A stretch of DNA of 64,000 nt from Lithodes maja (taxonomy: Eukaryota; Arthropoda; Malacostraca; Decapoda; Lithodidae): assembly GCA_037953745.1 (NCBI GenBank), contig JBAKBP010010409.1:1-64000 (forward strand), in the 5' to 3' direction. The position numbers and the translations under genes were made by a program. Positions 30,403 to 40,892 of this stretch are shown in pieces. Below the pieces are notes generated by a model that was given only the letters and a program-made list of their open reading frames with translations, had not been told where the DNA came from and ran no database searches. Numbering within the stretch: the first letter of the stretch is position 1; the number at the start of each line of letters is the position of its first letter.

Positions 30403-31300
30403 ACGCTGTATGTTGCCTTGGGTCCCTCTGATGTAGCATTGGATGGTGGTTTACTGTGATCCCTGCGTTTGGTACTATGCCCTCTAGAATTTTCCACACA
30501 TATATGACTATGTAGCGCTCCCTCCTCCTCTGCAGAGAGTACAGTTTTAGCTGGGTTAGTCTTTCCCAATAGTTGAGGTGCTGTACTCCCTGGATTTTGT
30601 TGGTGAATGATCTTTGAGGGGCTTCTAGGGCAGCTATTTCCTGTAATTTGTGTGGAGACCATAGCTGGCAGCAGTACTCCAGTCTTGGGAGCACAAGGGA
30701 CTTCCACAGGGTCTTCATACACAGCTCTTCCCGTGTTGTGAAGGTTCTTAGTATCCACCCACTCATTATTCTGGCTGTTTCGACTGTTTTGGTGACATGG
30801 TGTGTGAAGGTTGCGTCGCTACTCATTTGGACTCCCAGATCTTTTATGTGGTCTTTAGCTATGATTGGCTGGTCGTTGTAGAAGTAGGTGCTTTGTTGTT
30901 TCAGGGCGTCGTTTGTTCCGTACTGTATTAGTTCAAATTTGTCCCTGTTTAGGACCATATTATTTGTTGTTGCCCAGTTTAGTACTTTATTTAGGTCCTC
31001 TTGGAGATTGTTTGAATCTTCAATTTGTGTAATTTGCTTCTTTAACCTGGTGTCATCTGCAAATGAGGTTGCTGCGGAGTGCTCCAGGTTCGTGTCTATG
31101 TCATTTATGTGTATTATGAAGAGAAGTGGGCCAAGTACGGAACCCTGCAGAACTCCGCTCAAAACCTGGCTAGGGTATGACAACTCTCCTTGGACTGACA
31201 CTTGCTGGGTTCTCCCCGTCAAGAAACTGTGAAGCCATCTTCCAAGTGGGCCCTTGATGCCATGGTTTCGGAGTTTGTTTAGAAGAATCCCATGGTCCAC
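30335..31300 (-). pseudogene. LINE reverse transcriptase, central and C-terminal part
   Basis: It begins within motif A (..VDHGILLNKLRNHGIKGP) and continues with LQGSVLGPLLFIIHINDI, SFADDTRL (catalytic DD) and IKDLGVQMSSDATFTHH. The RLEYCCQLWSPH and QLKLYSLQRRRERYIVIY blocks identify it as CR1-like. The preceding fingers region is readable at about 31,310-31,570 in other frames. Confidence 0.8.
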
Positions 31301-31573
31301 TTTATCAAAGGCCTTAGCGAAGTCTAGATGACGTCCGTGTTATGGCCATCTTGGATATTTTCGAGGACTCTCTCATGATGAAGTAGGAGCTGGGACGGAC
31401 ACGAACGTCCCTGCCTAAAGCCGTGCTGTCCATTGTTGAAGGCTCCCTTTTTTCCAGAAACTCTACCATCTTTGTTCGGATGAATCTCTCACAAATCTTG
31501 ACAAGGTGGGATGTAAGTGCTACCGGTCTGTACTTGTTGGCTAGACCTTTGCTTCCTCCCTTGTGAATAGGGG

Positions 31574-32326
31574 TTATGATGGCTGTCTTAATGTGTTTTC
31601 TGTTGTGGTTCTATACATTTGACTCCTTTGCTCAGCTAGTTGGTTGGTATATGCTTTTACTTGGATTTGGTTGTGATCAGACATAATGGTTTCATTTGGT
31701 TCATATGAGTGAATTAAGCCGGGACTATTTGTGAGCAATAGGTCTAGAATGTTTTTTCCTCTTGTGGGCTCCCTGATGACTTGGGTGAGGAAATTGCCTT
31801 CTATTAGGCTTATTAGTTCCGCAGCTTGTTGTCTTTCTTCATGGGTACCTCTGTTTATCTTCATGTCTGGCCAGCTGAGGTGAGGGAAATTGAAGTCCCC
31901 TAGTATGATTTATTATTATAATTATTATATAAATTTATTTTTAATTTAAAATATAATAATAATTTCAGTTCTTGGTTTGGGAGGATTGTTTATCACTGCT
32001 TTTATTCTTGTTAGGACCTCATTGAACTGTTCCAATGTAGTGTTTGGGGGTCTGTACACTGTGGTGACTATCAGATCCACTTTCTTTATGTACACCGTCA
32101 GGAGCTCTGTTGTTCCGTTGGAGAATGTTTCTAGGATTTCTGAGCTCGTTGCCAAGTCATCCCGGATATAGTTTGCTACCCCTCCGTGGCTTCTGTTCTC
32201 TCTATCGGCTCGGAAGACAGTGTATCTTTCTATTTGTATCTCAGCATCTTGGCAGTCTCCATTTAGGTGTGTTTCAGTCAGCGCCAGAAATAGATTGTCT
32301 TCCTGGTGAGCTGTCTCCTTCAGCAT
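31574..32326 (-). pseudogene. LINE APE-type endonuclease, split
   Basis: The first part (31,946-32,326) carries ALTETHLN (catalytic Glu) and VTTVYRPPN. The second (31,574-31,864) carries IREPTRGKNILDLLLTNSP and SDHNQIQV (catalytic Asp-His). An AT-rich ATT-repeat tract of about 55 bp (31,905-31,960) sits exactly where the GDFN motif should be. Confidence 0.75.
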
Positions 32327-32388
32327 TGGAATTTTTGCCCGATTTGTTTTTGGATAGATACCCCTTATATTGCTGTAGATGAAGGTGC

Positions 32389-32889
32389 TTAGTGGAAACG
32401 TTGGTTGTTGTACCCCCTTTGTCTTAGCTCTAATCTGTCGAGCCTGTCCATGAGGTAATCCAGTGTTTTTTGGGACTTCCTCTCTATCTCCAGGATTTTC
32501 TCCATGAACTTCTCTAAAAAAGCCGACTGAGTGTCATGGGCTTGCTTGTCTGGGATTTGGTGTTGTGTTTCCTCTATCCTTGGGCTGGGTCTCAGTCTAG
32601 GCCAGTCTTCCCTTGATCTCTCGGGTTGATGGCGTTGTGGTGTTCCGTGGATGGTTGTTTGGTTTCTGTGGTGTTGTGGTGTTCCGTGGATGGCTGTTTG
32701 GTTTCTTTGGTGTTCTGCGTGGGTGTCTTCTTCTATCTTTTCCCTTCTTGTCCCCTTTATGTGTGGGTAGGTGCAGTCTGCTTTGAGGCATTTGCGGTTC
32801 CGGATGGAGTTCCTGCACATTGTTGGATGGAAATCGGGGCACCATCTGCCCCGTGTACAGCCTAACTTCCTGTTCAGGCCGTGGTTCAT
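32389..32889 (-). pseudogene. LINE ORF1 with CCCH-type zinc fingers
   Basis: The N-terminus has CTRGRWCPDFHPTMC and CLKADCTYPH, two Cys/His clusters of CCCH style. A repeated linker (NQTAIHGTPQHHR, NQTTIHGTPQRHQ) and a C-terminal coiled coil (FLEKFMEKILEIERKSQKTL) follow. The upstream in-frame sequence and its position 5' of the endonuclease suit an RNA-binding ORF1 protein. No stop interrupts this segment, but its true start is uncertain. Confidence 0.55.
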
Positions 32890-33043
32890 AAGTTTTGCGG
32901 ATGATCTTGGATGTTGCTTGCTGCAATGTACCTATCGTATAAATAGTATTGGGGTCTTCCTATGTCTATGTTGTCTAGGCTGTCCGACTTTTTAGGTATA
33001 CTCACTGTACTTATAACAATAATAATAGTTCTTAAAGCTAGCG

Positions 33044-33260
33044 CATGCTAAGCCAGCTAAGGATAGCCCAATAAGGCCGATTAGGTGTATTTCCATTGGG
33101 GTCCTGTACTACTACCCCTTCCCCTTGCTCATGAGGGACGGTAACGACCCAGTGCTTGTGAAAAACCTTTACTGCACCGAGCGTGGGCGCGATCCTGGGA
33201 CCTTCTGGGTGGAAGTCCAAGATGCTAGTCACTACACCACTGAGCCTAACCTGATTTTGT
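33044..33260 (-). mobile_element. SINE-like composite: LINE 3' UTR piece plus tRNA-like part
   Basis: AAGGATAGCCCAATAAGGCC (33,058-33,077) matches the CR1 LINE 3' UTR. On the minus strand, about 33,175-33,250 reads GGTGTAGTGACTAGCATC and then AAGGTCCCAGGATCGCGCCC, like A and B boxes. A tRNA head joined to a LINE tail is the usual SINE design. Confidence 0.5.
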
Positions 33261-33289
33261 ATATTTATGTATGTATGTATATACTCAGG

Positions 33290-33400
33290 CACATACCCCG
33301 GCCATAGCTGGGATTGGCCGACTCAAGACAGAGCCCGGAAAAAAAAGGAGAAGTGTGGAATGGGCCTGAGTAAATACATACAGTACATACAGAATAGGAG
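33290..33400 (-). mobile_element. RTE LINE 3' UTR fragment
   Basis: It matches the complementary 3' UTR motifs GGCCGACTCAAGACAGAGCC and GGGCCTGAGTAAATA. Confidence 0.5.
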
Positions 33401-33714
33401 ATCTGTGGTAAACCACCTGGGTCAAGGTTGGTTCTCCTGACTGCTTGCATGGAGATTTGAAGACCATCTACTTCTCACTAGGGATCCAAGGAGATATTTT
33501 ATGAAAAAATTAAACATTTCTGAAAAATTCACTAGCTATACCAGAGGGGATTCTAACCCACATCTTTCAGATGAGTGTCCAGGGCATTACCTCTGCTCCA
33601 CTCTAGCTTATAAAGATTTCAGAACTAGATCTTAATCCCTCCAACTCGGCGGTCCTCATTTGCTTCATACCCCCAGAATTGGCCCATATGGGCCCTTATG
33701 GCCTTATTAGCAAT

Positions 33715-34140
33715 GGTCTATCTATTTACTCAGGCCCAATCCCCACTTTTCCTATTTTTATTTTATTTTATTTGTTTTTATTATTATTATTATTATTTTC
33801 CTGGGGGGGGGGGGGGGGGCGACTCAAGACAGCGCAAGAACTTAGAACAGGGACAACACAAAACACAACAGAAAACAACGAACACACAAAAAAAAAATAC
33901 AAATTCACACACATCTAGGTCATCCAGGACAAGACCCAGAGACCAGGGTCACCAGGTCCCTCCAGCACTCCCCCGACCCCTGACCACCCGGAGAGGTTCC
34001 GATCTCGGCAGGCAGACACCTGAACCACCACCTTCTGTAGGGAAGAGTTGCGTTGGCTGGACACCTTCACCACCTGGTCGATACGGTCCATTTGTTGCTG
34101 GAGGATGTTCTAGATGTCCGCCTCCTCGTATTCTCTGTCC
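33715..34140 (-). mobile_element. RTE LINE 3' UTR fragment
   Basis: The minus-strand sequence matches 9,430-9,690: CTCGGCAGGCAGACACC.., GGTCAGGGGCCGGGGGAGTG and the AGTCGGC/GGGATTGGGCCTGAG end. An ATT run and a long G run are inserted. Confidence 0.65.
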
Positions 34141-34170
34141 CGGAAATGAATCTGAAAATACATACAAGTT

Positions 34171-34331
34171 TAAAGCCAGTATCACACGAGAGTTTTTTTT
34201 AGTCAACATTCAATAATCAACTTCTGGAATATTTTGCACTGGTAACCAAAATACTTAAAATGTTGATCTCTGCCAGACCAGAAATGAGCATAAATGTTGA
34301 GGGAAAAAGCGCTTTCGTGATACCGGCTTTA
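34171..34331. mobile_element. Small MITE, AGCC(A/G)GTATCAC ends
   Basis: The left end AGCCAGTATCACACGAG and right end CTTTCGTGATACCGGCT are inverted repeats flanked by TTAA on both sides. A third end of this family lies at 11,730. Confidence 0.6.
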
Positions 34332-34545
34332 ACCCATCAGACCCGGATGAGCTCTCAGGAGGCCATTAGCTATTGCCACTGTGAGACCCGGATGGCCTCT
34401 GAGGTGCCTACGAGTTAATCTAAGGCTTAAAACCACTTAAAACTGCACGACAGAAAGTTTTGTTGTCTTGGCGGGTCGTCCGTATAACCAACAACAACAA
34501 CACACAGCCAGACAGTCTGTCATGTGACTCCTGCTTGGCCTTGGC

Positions 34546-34939
34546 GAGAAGTTAGGGAGGCGCTGGAGGCAGCTCTAAAGCCTGTCCTTGGCCCCGCCCC
34601 TCAAATGTACAACTATTATATTAGATTAGATTAGATTAACCTAACCTAACCTAACCTAACCCTAAAATATAACAAAAATAACAAAAATAAACAATATAAC
34701 AAAATACTGTACATTAAATTCGAGTGGGATCGAACACTGGTTTTCCCAGTGGTAAGCGGGAGCCATACCGACTGTGCTATGGAGAGATCTAGCAGTAACG
34801 GTTTGAAGGGTATATTTAAACGCGGGGCGGGCCAAGGGAGGTGAGGGGCGGGGCTAAGGGGGCCTTGATTCTCACGCATGCGCAGATGGTGAGTTTTGGA
34901 GCGGCTTTAGAGCTGCCTCCAGCGCCTCCCGAGAAGTTA
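34546..34939. mobile_element. 376-bp transposon with 28-bp TIRs and 9-bp TSD
   Basis: The element is 34,555-34,930. Its ends are a perfect 28-bp inverted repeat starting GGGAGGCGCTGGAGGCAGCT. Both sides carry GAGAAGTTA (34,546-34,554 and 34,931-34,939). A 9-bp duplication is typical of MULE-type transposons; hAT or Merlin (8-9 bp) remain possible. The interior holds a TTAGATT/CCTAACC tract (34,620-34,662) and a minus-strand tRNA-like segment. Confidence 0.8.
34735..34800 (-). ncRNA. tRNA-like segment inside the 376-bp transposon
   Basis: The minus strand has ATAGCACAGTCGGTATGGC (A-box-like) and CCAGTGTTCGATCCCA (B-box-like) with tRNA spacing. It is a tRNA relic or SINE part captured by the transposon. 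Confidence 0.5.
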
Positions 34940-35190
34940 CCACATTGGTCTTGGTATGCGAGTCACCATTAACGGATCAAAGGTGTGGCTTTAGGATCGT
35001 CTATCTCTCAAGGGATGGCACCTAGATTGCCTAAGTTACCACTACATGTTCCTTTTCAACCACATCCTCTAACGGAAGCCTTTTACATTTTCTATTGTGC
35101 TGTCATTCCAGCTATCTAGAGAGGTTAGACATAGCAGAAATAGCACCATACATAGTTGATCCCCTATTCAATCATTTTTACCAACCCGTT

Positions 35191-35670
35191 CTACTGTACC
35201 TCTCCTATTTCCTGTTTCACTGCGTTTATCATGTCTTCCCTTTCCCTCCCGTACTTCTTACACTCTAGCAGTATGTGCTTGATGGTCTCATCTCTTCCCA
35301 CGTCGCACATTCTACAAATCCTACTACCCTCATTTTTCCACCTGTACGTCCAGTTGTTCACCTCCAGGGATTTAGTTTGCGACTTTAACAGTAACTCACT
35401 CCCCATATTTCCGTCATAGAAGAGTTCACTTCTTGGACGACTCTTTGCCATATACCAGTCAAGTGAACTCTTTTGCCTCATCCTTTCCATTCACTCGTCC
35501 CTACCCTTCTCTTGGACACATGTGTTGATCTCGTTTTTTTACTTCCCTGAGCTCCACGTTGTCATCATTAATCCTCACATACCATGCTCCTCTATTTTCA
35601 TATCACACAACCTATTCCACTTACTCTCCTCCTTTGTTCATTCATACACCTTTCATGCCCATCTGTTCTC

Positions 35671-35705
<35 letters not shown>

Positions 35706-36430
35706 TTTATTCAGTTAGCAATTTACAGAGTTGGTACCACATAGTATGTTACAAATATGACATGTACCAGCTTTGCATAATTCCAACTAAGGATAGCCCA
35801 ATAAGGCCGTTAGGCGTATTTCCATTGGGGTCCTTGTGGGATTAGGTTAGCTGGGGAAAAGGGGAGGATACAAGAAATAGATACTTTAGAGAAAGTATTT
35901 CTAGGGGGTTATTTTAAGATACCTCATCCTCTCACCCATTCTTTCTAATCATATCCTATACCTTAGCATCCCCTTCGCTATTCTTTCAGCGAAGGAGCTC
36001 CACCCTGCTTCCACTCTCATGGCCTCCACTACTGCAAGCTTGTTGGCACCCAGAGCCACTCTACCAATTTTGTTCTGGGTCACCTCCAACTTCGCCAGGT
36101 CATTCGTCGTCCATTTCATGATTTCTAGCCCATACATCAAACTCAGTACAGCTATTCCCTTCCATACACCTCTCACCACTTCACACTTATTTGCTCTTGT
36201 CCTTGCTACACTACATAGTCTTCCCACCCACTGATTCGCACTCGACAACCTTTCGTTCTTGGTTCTTTCGCACCCTTTCTCATCCACTATAATTCCCAGG
36301 TACTTATATTAATTTGCTCTCCTTATTGTCCTACCACCAAACATCCAACTTTCATCCTCGTCTTCCACACCTCCATTCACCACAAGCACTTGGCTCTTTT
36401 CACTATTGAAGCTAACTCGCCTATATCTTT
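35191..36430 (-). mobile_element. LINE relic: RT thumb and C-terminal zinc knuckle
   Basis: About 35,949-36,430 encodes KYLGIIVDEKG, VLSLMYGLEIMKW and VEAMRVEAGWSSFAERIAKG, the post-palm part of a LINE polymerase. The same protein continues at 35,191-35,490 with a C-terminal CRMCDVGRDETIKHILLEC zinc-knuckle. In between sits an inverted CR1 3' UTR. The catalytic RT motifs are absent. Confidence 0.6.
35672..35890 (-). mobile_element. CR1 LINE 3' UTR insertion with AAT tail
   Basis: It is a near-identical second copy of 6762-6950, including the AAT repeat end (35,672-35,704), with the 5' part truncated. It interrupts the LINE relic at 35,191-36,430. Confidence 0.7.
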
Positions 36431-36447
36431 TCTGAAACTAAATTTAT

Positions 36448-37060
36448 CTAATTTGAAACCATTAATTGTTCAGTTCTTTTGCAATCACTGAGCTTTAGTA
36501 CATCTTTCATGTCCCCTTTATTAATCCCACTAACCCAATTGAACACCTCTATCATATCCCCTCTAACTCTGCGTCTCTGTAACGAATGTAAGCCTAATTT
36601 CTTCAATCTTTCTTTATGTGGAAGATGTCTAACATTATGGATAATTTTTGTCATTCTACGTAGTACTCTCTCCAGGGAATCTACGTCCATTCTGTAATAA
36701 GGACACCAAAATTGAACAGCATAATCCGTAAGGGGTCTCACTAATGACAAGTAAAGTTTTAAGATAACTCGTAGAGATGAACCCGAGAATACTGTTTGCC
36801 TTGTTATGAACGCTTATACATTGTTTTCTAGGTTTCAAATCATTGCTGACAAACACACCTAGATCTTTCTCACAGTCTGAGTTTTCTAATTCCATATTAG
36901 CTAATTTATATCACCTGGGATCACGGCGTCAGGCAATAGATAGATAGATAGATAGATTCGTCTTCCCTATCTCTAATACCTTGCATTTGTCAATGTTTAA
37001 ATAAATTCATCTGCCAATTTACTGACCATTCGTGTAAGGTATCTAGATAACTTTGGAGGC
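36448..37060 (-). pseudogene. CR1-type LINE RT fragment
   Basis: In minus order it reads HEWSVNWQMN (36,990-37,060), then ELENSDCEKDLGVFVSNDLK (36,820-36,895), AVQFWCPYYRMDVDSLE and LGLHSLQRRRVRGDMIEVF (36,448-36,750). These are consecutive blocks of the RT palm end and thumb. Frameshifts separate all of them, and the piece is interrupted at 36,916-36,957. Confidence 0.7.
36916..36957 (+). mobile_element. Ultra-short RTE LINE 3' end insertion
   Basis: Only GGATCACGGCGTCAGGCAA and (GATA)n are present, matching the last bases of the LINE at 26,280-29,486. It lies within CR1 coding sequence. Confidence 0.65.
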
Positions 37061-37065
37061 ACTCA

Positions 37066-37240
37066 ACCTTGCTCATCCCCGCATTTCCCTTCAGATTTCG
37101 TTTTTCGCACACTGTTCCAAACATATTTACCAGACCCTGCAACTCCCATTCATTATCGCTCATCAGAACTGTATCATCAGCAAACAGCAATACAGGTAGC
37201 TTCCACTCGTTTCAGTCCCTTATCAGCGATACACCACTGC
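37066..37240 (-). pseudogene. RTE-type RT fragment (motif C)
   Basis: The minus-strand sequence matches about 28,620-28,795 almost base for base, including LLFADDTVLMSDNEWELQGL. It abuts the CR1 fragment directly, giving a chimeric reading frame. Confidence 0.75.
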
Positions 37241-37609
37241 TATATATATATATATTGCATACTGTAAAGAGAGAGTGAGAGATATGAAATTGATCAGTTT
37301 GGGCTTTATACTTCCAAATGAGAATATACAGTACTGTAAATTTTGTTGTTCCTAATATATCTGGCCTGGGTTCGAGCTCATCATGGGTCATATCACAAAT
37401 GTATTACATACATTATGGCTCTACTTGTTTATTCAGAGATGCTTTAAATGTGCCCCAGATTACAAGTAGCGTATCCTTCTCTAGTACTTAGCTGGTAGTG
37501 TTTGTGTGTGTGAGGTGTATCTGTGTATGGCATCAAGCTACGTGACCACGAGTCGGAGCGGGTGGTGGTGGATGGAATCTGGTTCCAAATGAAGCCACTA
37601 CTTTTAAGC

Positions 37610-37690
37610 TCCTCGGTGGCCTAGTGGTTAAGGTGTTCGAGTGCTGCACGCCTGGGTTCGAGCCCTGGCTGCGTCATATCACAAAAATAT
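37610..37690 (+). ncRNA. tRNA-derived SINE head
   Basis: TGGCCTAGTGGTTAAGG (A box) and GGGTTCGAGCCC (B box) are near-consensus. The acceptor stem cannot be closed, and the sequence continues as CTGCGTCATATCACAAAAAT. A similar downstream phrase occurs at about 37,370-37,395. Confidence 0.6.
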
Positions 37691-38396
37691 TAAATACTGT
37701 ACTCTCCATAATGTACACACCACTTCCCGCTTATGTGAATCAGTGAATAAGGTTTATAGAAGCCAAACTAAAGTACCTTTAAAGATCTATAGTTGTAGTC
37801 CAACAAAATAGGAGGGCCGACAAAGTTATGTGGCTCTGGCAGGGTTTATTGGATCAGCCTACTACTCTTTCACTAATTTGTATGCAGAATTAAGAACGCG
37901 CCAGCGTTAATTGGGGCTACCCATACAGCCCTTTCGACCCATGAATTTTTGGGGTCGAGACGTTTCGCAGCAAGTGACGTTTCGCCTCAGGTTCGGTCAG
38001 AATCGGTTATGCCTGTTCGCAGCAAATGAATGAGACCAGGGTTGCCAGGTTGGCATATTATGTGCCAAATCCCAGGAATCTGGCATGTTTCAATCATGTC
38101 TGGCATCCAAAAAATCAAGTTGGCATATTTCTAAAACTTGGCATATTTCTGGCATATTTCATATATTTGCTTACAATGTCCGTTTATTTTCCTTTTATCA
38201 AGTTTTTGTCATTTTGATTTGTTTAAAATTCCCTATAACGCACTAAAGACTATCTGATTCTGTGGGTGAAGTGCTGAAGCAGCTAGATTCCGTGCATCAG
38301 TGTTTGGTATTGGATCTTCTACACAGCCCTTGAAAAAAGGTTAAAGTTCACACAAAGTCATCATTATATATTATAGCTCATTCTACACCACAACCG
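37691..38396. other. Spacer with TTGGCATATTT repeats
   Basis: Between 38,050 and 38,165 the words TTGGCATATTTCT and TCTGGCAT recur several times. No gene is visible. Confidence 0.4.
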
Positions 38397-38852
38397 ACCG
38401 GACAAACATCCTCAGAGAAGACGTCCTCCAAGACTTCAAGGAAGAGTGGAAAATAACCATAGCTGGCACACAATACAGTAACATCAAGTCAGAGTGGTCA
38501 GTGTGGAAACACTCCATCTACAAGAACAAAGCCTTAAATACCGCGGCTCTCCGCCTCAGAACAGGACACACCAGACTGGGAGGGCATATGTACAGGATGG
38601 GACTGCAAGCAAATGAAAATTGCCCGTACTGCCTCACACCTGAGACAGTGGAGCATTATCTACTCCACTGCCACAGACATTACGGTGCCCGCACGGCGCA
38701 CCCACCTCAGAAGTGTAGTAACCCAACAAGGAGGAACATTCAACATCAAGCATATCCTAGGTGGAGGAGACCTACCACAGCACAGTAAACATGTCATCGC
38801 ATCAGCCCTAGGAACCTACATCAGAACAACAAACAAAATCACAAGCATATAA
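38397..38852 (+). pseudogene. LINE C-terminal zinc-knuckle region
   Basis: The frame has LRLRTGHTRLGGHMYRMGLQ followed by CPYCLTPETVEHYLLHC, the CCHC region at the C-terminus of I/R1/Jockey-type LINEs. After a frameshift near 38,690 the end HLRSVVTQQGG..ALGTYIRTTN continues to the stop at 38,852. Only this 3' part is present. Confidence 0.65.
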
Positions 38853-39109
38853 AATGGTTAATATACAGGAGATGCAACAATGTGTTTTTCAGGTATTTTT
38901 TTTGGTATTTTGATTTTCTGTTTGGTGTTTTAGTGGAATCTAGTTATGAAATTGAATGGGAATGAAGGCATGAAGCATTTACCCATTATCCATCCTGTAT
39001 TATTATTATTATTATCAATCTAAAGACACGCCCCCCAATAGTGGGGAGGGCTATGAAGATCAGGGAAATTGAGGGGTAAAAAGCGTATGGAACACGATAA
39101 TACACATTT

Positions 39110-39640
39110 GTAACCCAAATTTGGCTCGGGTTTGTTAAATTTCCAGACCCATAAAACCCGATTTTTTGAAAACCCGAGCCAAGTTTTGACGAAACTTGGC
39201 TCGGATTTAACAAATGTAAAGATGAAAAAAACACAGTAACCTTGGTAAAATATTGGCTGGGGTTTTGTCAATTTCCAGACCCATAAAACCCGAGCCAAGT
39301 TGTGACGAAACTTGGCTCGGATTTAACAAGTGTAAAAATAAAAAAAACACAGTAACCTTCGTAAATTATTGGCTCGGGTTTTGTCAATTTCCAGACCCAT
39401 AAAACCTGACTTTTTGAAAACCCGAGCCAAGTTTTGACGAAACTTGGCTCGGATTAAACTAATTTAAAAATGAAAATAACACAGTAACCTTATTAACATG
39501 TTGGCTCGGGTTTTGTAAATTTCCATACCCATATAACCCGACATTTAGAAAACACGAGCCAAGTTTTGACGAAACTTGGCTCGGATTTTACAAATGTTCA
39601 TGTTAAAATTACACAGTAACACAGTAACCCTAATAAAATC
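39110..39640. repeat. Hairpin satellite, about 4 units of 115-135 bp
   Basis: Each unit contains CCGAGCCAAGTTT and AAACTTGGCTCGG separated by TGACG, a 13-bp perfect stem. Units are joined by TTTCCAGACCCATAAAACC and ACACAGTAACC segments. Stems lie at about 39,175, 39,290, 39,420 and 39,552. Confidence 0.75.
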
Positions 39641-39654
39641 TTTGTTTGAGTTTT

Positions 39655-40055
39655 CATAGGGTTAACGTTAGCCTAACCTAACGAAGTAACAATGAGGTTA
39701 ACATTAGCCTCACCTAACAACCTTACCTAACCTAACCTAGTAAGAATGGGGTTAACATTAGCCTAACCTAACAACCTTACCTAACCTAACCTAGTAAGAA
39801 TGGGGTTAACATTAGCCTAACCTAACAAACTTACCTAACCTAACCTAGTAAGAATGGGGTTAACATTAGCCTAACCTAACAAACTTACCTAACCTAACCT
39901 AGTAAGAATGGGGTTAACATTAGCCTAACCTAACCTAGTAAGAATGGGGTTAACATTAGCCTAACCTAACCTAGTAAGAATGGGGTTAACATTAGCCTAA
40001 CCTAACAAACTTACCTAACCTAACCTAGTAAGAAGGGGGTTAACATTAGCCTAAC
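39655..40055. repeat. CCTAA-rich tandem array
   Basis: Units of about 35-55 bp are built of GGGGTTAACATTAGCCTAAC and ACCTAACCTAACCTAGTAAG. The array is a degenerate relative of the arthropod telomere repeat and contains the same words as the TA-MITE interior. Confidence 0.75.
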
Positions 40056-40060
40056 CGGTA

Positions 40061-40892
40061 AATCTACAGTTATACTACCCCTCCCCCACTACCCCCCACC
40101 ACCTCCCCCCTTCAAAACACGCCTTTTAGCGTGTTTTTGGATGGTTCAGCAGACGCGGAAACTGGAAAAAAACTTATTTTGATAAATTATCACCAACCAG
40201 ATAAGAGTTTTTCAGGTAATTTGTTTTTATTTTTTCTTTGATATACAGTGTTGTTTAATACCGAGGACCATCGCATTTGATATACAGTGTTGTTTAATAC
40301 CGAGGACCATCGCATTTGATATACAGTGTTGTTTAATACCGAGGACCATCGCATTTGATATACAGTGTTGTTTAATACCGAGGACCATCGCATTTGATAT
40401 ACAGTGTTGTTTAATACCGAGGACCATCGCATTTGATATACAGTGTTGTTTAATACCGAGGACCGTCGCATTTGATATACAGTGTTGTTTAATACCGAGG
40501 ACCATCGCATTTGATATACAGTGTTGTTTAATACCGAGGACCATCGCATTTGATATACAGTGTTGTTTAATACCGAGGACCATCGCATTTTAGTATTTTT
40601 AACATTAGCCTAACCTAACCTAACTTAACCTAACCTAACCGAAAAGTAACCTGTTTCCGCGACGGTCTAAACTCCCCCTCACCTTCCCTGTTTATGGGTG
40701 CGTGACGGTCTAAACCCTGCTCACGTTCCCTGTTTATGGGTTTGCGAAGGTTTGTAATACTTCAATGTATCTATTTCAAGTCAAATATACATTTCCGCGC
40801 ATCATCAAACCATACTAAGTCTACTACTAATAATATTAACCCATTAGTACCAACAGAATAGCGACAAAATGGAGGTGGTATAACTGTAGATT
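40061..40892 (+). mobile_element. TA-flanked MITE enlarged by a minisatellite
   Basis: This is the same element as 2461-2978, with ends AATCTACAGTTATACTACCC and a diverged right end. It is about 300 bp longer because of the 39-bp array inside. Confidence 0.65.
40237..40588. repeat. 39-bp minisatellite, 9 units
   Basis: Units containing TTTGATATACAGTGTTGTTT and ACCGAGGACCATCGCA are nearly identical. Because 39 is divisible by three, all six frames stay regular and give artificial repetitive ORFs; these are not genes. Confidence 0.85.

Larger units (their letters stand above)
30106..32890 (-). mobile_element. CR1-type LINE with ORF1, endonuclease and RT (defective)
   Basis: In minus-strand order it holds a CCCH zinc-finger ORF1 (32,389-32,889), an endonuclease broken by an AT-rich insert (31,574-32,326), RT (30,335 to about 31,570) and a C-terminal domain (30,106-30,402). 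The segment between endonuclease and RT is deleted near 31,575-31,590. Several frameshifts make it inactive. Confidence 0.75.

Noticed and set aside
37610..37690. Functional tRNA gene
   Set aside because: A and B boxes are good, but no closed acceptor stem can be found and the 3' continuation is SINE-like.
40190..40588. Long repetitive ORFs of 118-132 codons
   Set aside because: They arise because a 39-bp minisatellite unit has no stop in these frames; no coding evidence.
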